A DNA stretch of 64,000 bases from Metallyticus violacea (Eukaryota > Arthropoda > Insecta > Mantodea > Metallyticidae): assembly GCA_030762175.1 (NCBI GenBank), contig CM060842.1, positions 70,421,501-70,485,500 of the forward strand, written 5' to 3'. The notes beneath the pieces are model-generated. The model ran no database searches and was not told where the DNA came from. It saw only the letters and a list, made by a program, of their open reading frames with translations. Position 1 is the first letter of the stretch. The number at the start of each line of letters is the position of its first letter. Positions 63,512-64,000 of the stretch are shown here, piece after piece. Both the position numbers and the translations under genes were made by a program.

Positions 63512-63564
63512 GGAAACATAGGCTTTTGTGGCTGAAGTAGCAGATACAACTAAAGGTATCTTTA

Positions 63565-63659
63565 GGGCTGTTATGCCCAATTCTGCTGGAGATAAGAGTT
63601 CCAGATGTTTCGTCCACAACTGGAACTCTTATCTCCAGCAGATCACAGCATAACAACCC
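63565..63659. repeat. Palindromic element with 22-bp perfect core arms
   Basis: tctgctggagataagagttc (63582-63601, continuing to 63603) pairs perfectly with the stretch 63621-63642. Outer arms gggctgttatgc (63565) and gcataacaaccc (63648) pair with one mismatch. The 17-nt loop contains, on the minus strand, GGACGAAACATC, which resembles the 3' half of a hammerhead core. It is flanked by ATT and ATC microsatellites. Possibly the tail of another PLE-like family. Confidence 0.75.
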
Positions 63660-63675
63660 GGAAGATAGTTTTTTA

Positions 63676-63683
63676 TTATTATT

Positions 63684-63718
<35 letters not shown>
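63676..63718. repeat. (ATC)n microsatellite
   Basis: About fourteen ATC units after a short ATT run. Confidence 0.95.
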
Positions 63719-63723
<5 letters not shown>

Positions 63724-64000
63724 ACAACTCTGCAGTGGAAAATCTAGGAATATATTCTGAGTGGAACGAACAGGATATGGAAAAAAATATTTTCAATTAT
63801 TCATTCTGTAAGGCAATATTTGTTTATTGATAAACTGGTTTTAATATTATACAAATTCTCATGGTTCTACACTTAAATTGCTACAACGTGATGTTAACTT
63901 AGTATTCTTTCTTGGTTAAGGGTGCATGGGTGATTTAATTCACACACTCTCAATCTCTTATATCAAATTCTTCATTTTTATTACTGCAATTTAATTGGTC
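63719..64000. other. AT-rich, nothing recognised
   Basis: No feature seen up to the window end. Confidence 0.5.

Noticed and set aside
63402..63656. 84-codon minus-strand frame with VVDETSGTLISSRIGHNSPK
   Set aside because: It reads through the palindromic element and the (ATT)n repeat. I treat it as repeat-derived, not a gene.
63463..63718. Regularly spaced repeats as a possible CRISPR array
   Set aside because: These are trinucleotide microsatellites in a eukaryotic genome, with no spacer structure.
59361..64000. Search for the THOC2 exon following exon g
   Set aside because: The next conserved block was not seen. The remaining sequence is PLE-11, SINE and unrecognised intron.

Overview
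This window is AT-rich eukaryotic nuclear DNA. It carries the middle part of one split host gene, buried in a dense graveyard of nested transposable elements. The only host gene I can support is THOC2, the large scaffold subunit of the THO/TREX mRNA-export complex. Seven consecutive coding exons lie on the + strand (9055-9241, 32653-32924, 40912-41029, 53456-53635, 53854-54018, 54171-54455, 59244-59360). All have AG/GT borders and compatible phases, and together they encode about 440 residues. The start and end of the gene lie outside the window. THOC2 is metazoan in character, and the repeats (GIY-YIG Penelope-like elements, many mariners, tRNA-derived SINEs, RNase H-bearing LINEs, a ZMYM-like hAT, a pogo/Tigger) fit an arthropod, plausibly a chelicerate. 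That placement is inference only.

Layout. 1-9054: probably upstream intron, mostly unrecognised, with two small palindromic insertions (3765-3984, 8238-8305). 9242-32652: a 23-kb intron dominated by Penelope-like elements (PLEs). These are a 3.77-kb PLE with inverted arms (9972-13740), a nested PLE stack (14.2-19.7 kb), further PLEs at 19.74-21.56, 24.7-26.2 and 29.4 kb, LINE fragments, and a mariner interrupted by a SINE. 32925-40911: a SINE/mariner/SINE nest, a PLE tail, a pogo/Tigger transposon and a mariner. 41030-53455: mariners, a hAT, a PLE, a long-TIR DDE transposon and a LINE. 53.6-54.5 kb: three closely spaced THOC2 exons. 54.7-59.2 kb: LINEs and a small GIY-YIG element. 59.6-64 kb: another PLE family, a solo PLE tail, a SINE and microsatellites.

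Most interesting signal. The PLE-related sequences form a coherent system. (a) At least eleven positions carry a hammerhead-ribozyme-like core (CTGANGA, hairpin, GAAAC, short palindromic stem III, NUH), and the stem II hairpins differ in sequence but still pair. (b) A second class has TTGACAA in place of CTGANGA, which changes the bases corresponding to C3 and G8 together to U3 and A8, so the known tertiary pair could still form. (c) Insertion units from 68 bp to 3.77 kb share one architecture: inverted-repeat arms plus one unpaired tail of about 40-50 nt, mostly flanked by 12-14-bp target-site duplications. In one unit (20118-20386) the hammerhead-like core sits exactly at the palindrome apex, so the 97-bp arms would act as an extended stem I. 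(d) The unpaired tail carries a conserved motif (TTCACTGTG, four or five bases, TTCC) across otherwise unrelated units. I interpret these as PLE-mobilised, ribozyme-bearing, non-autonomous foldback elements. PLEs with hammerheads are already known; the minimal palindromic units and the second core class are what I would check first.
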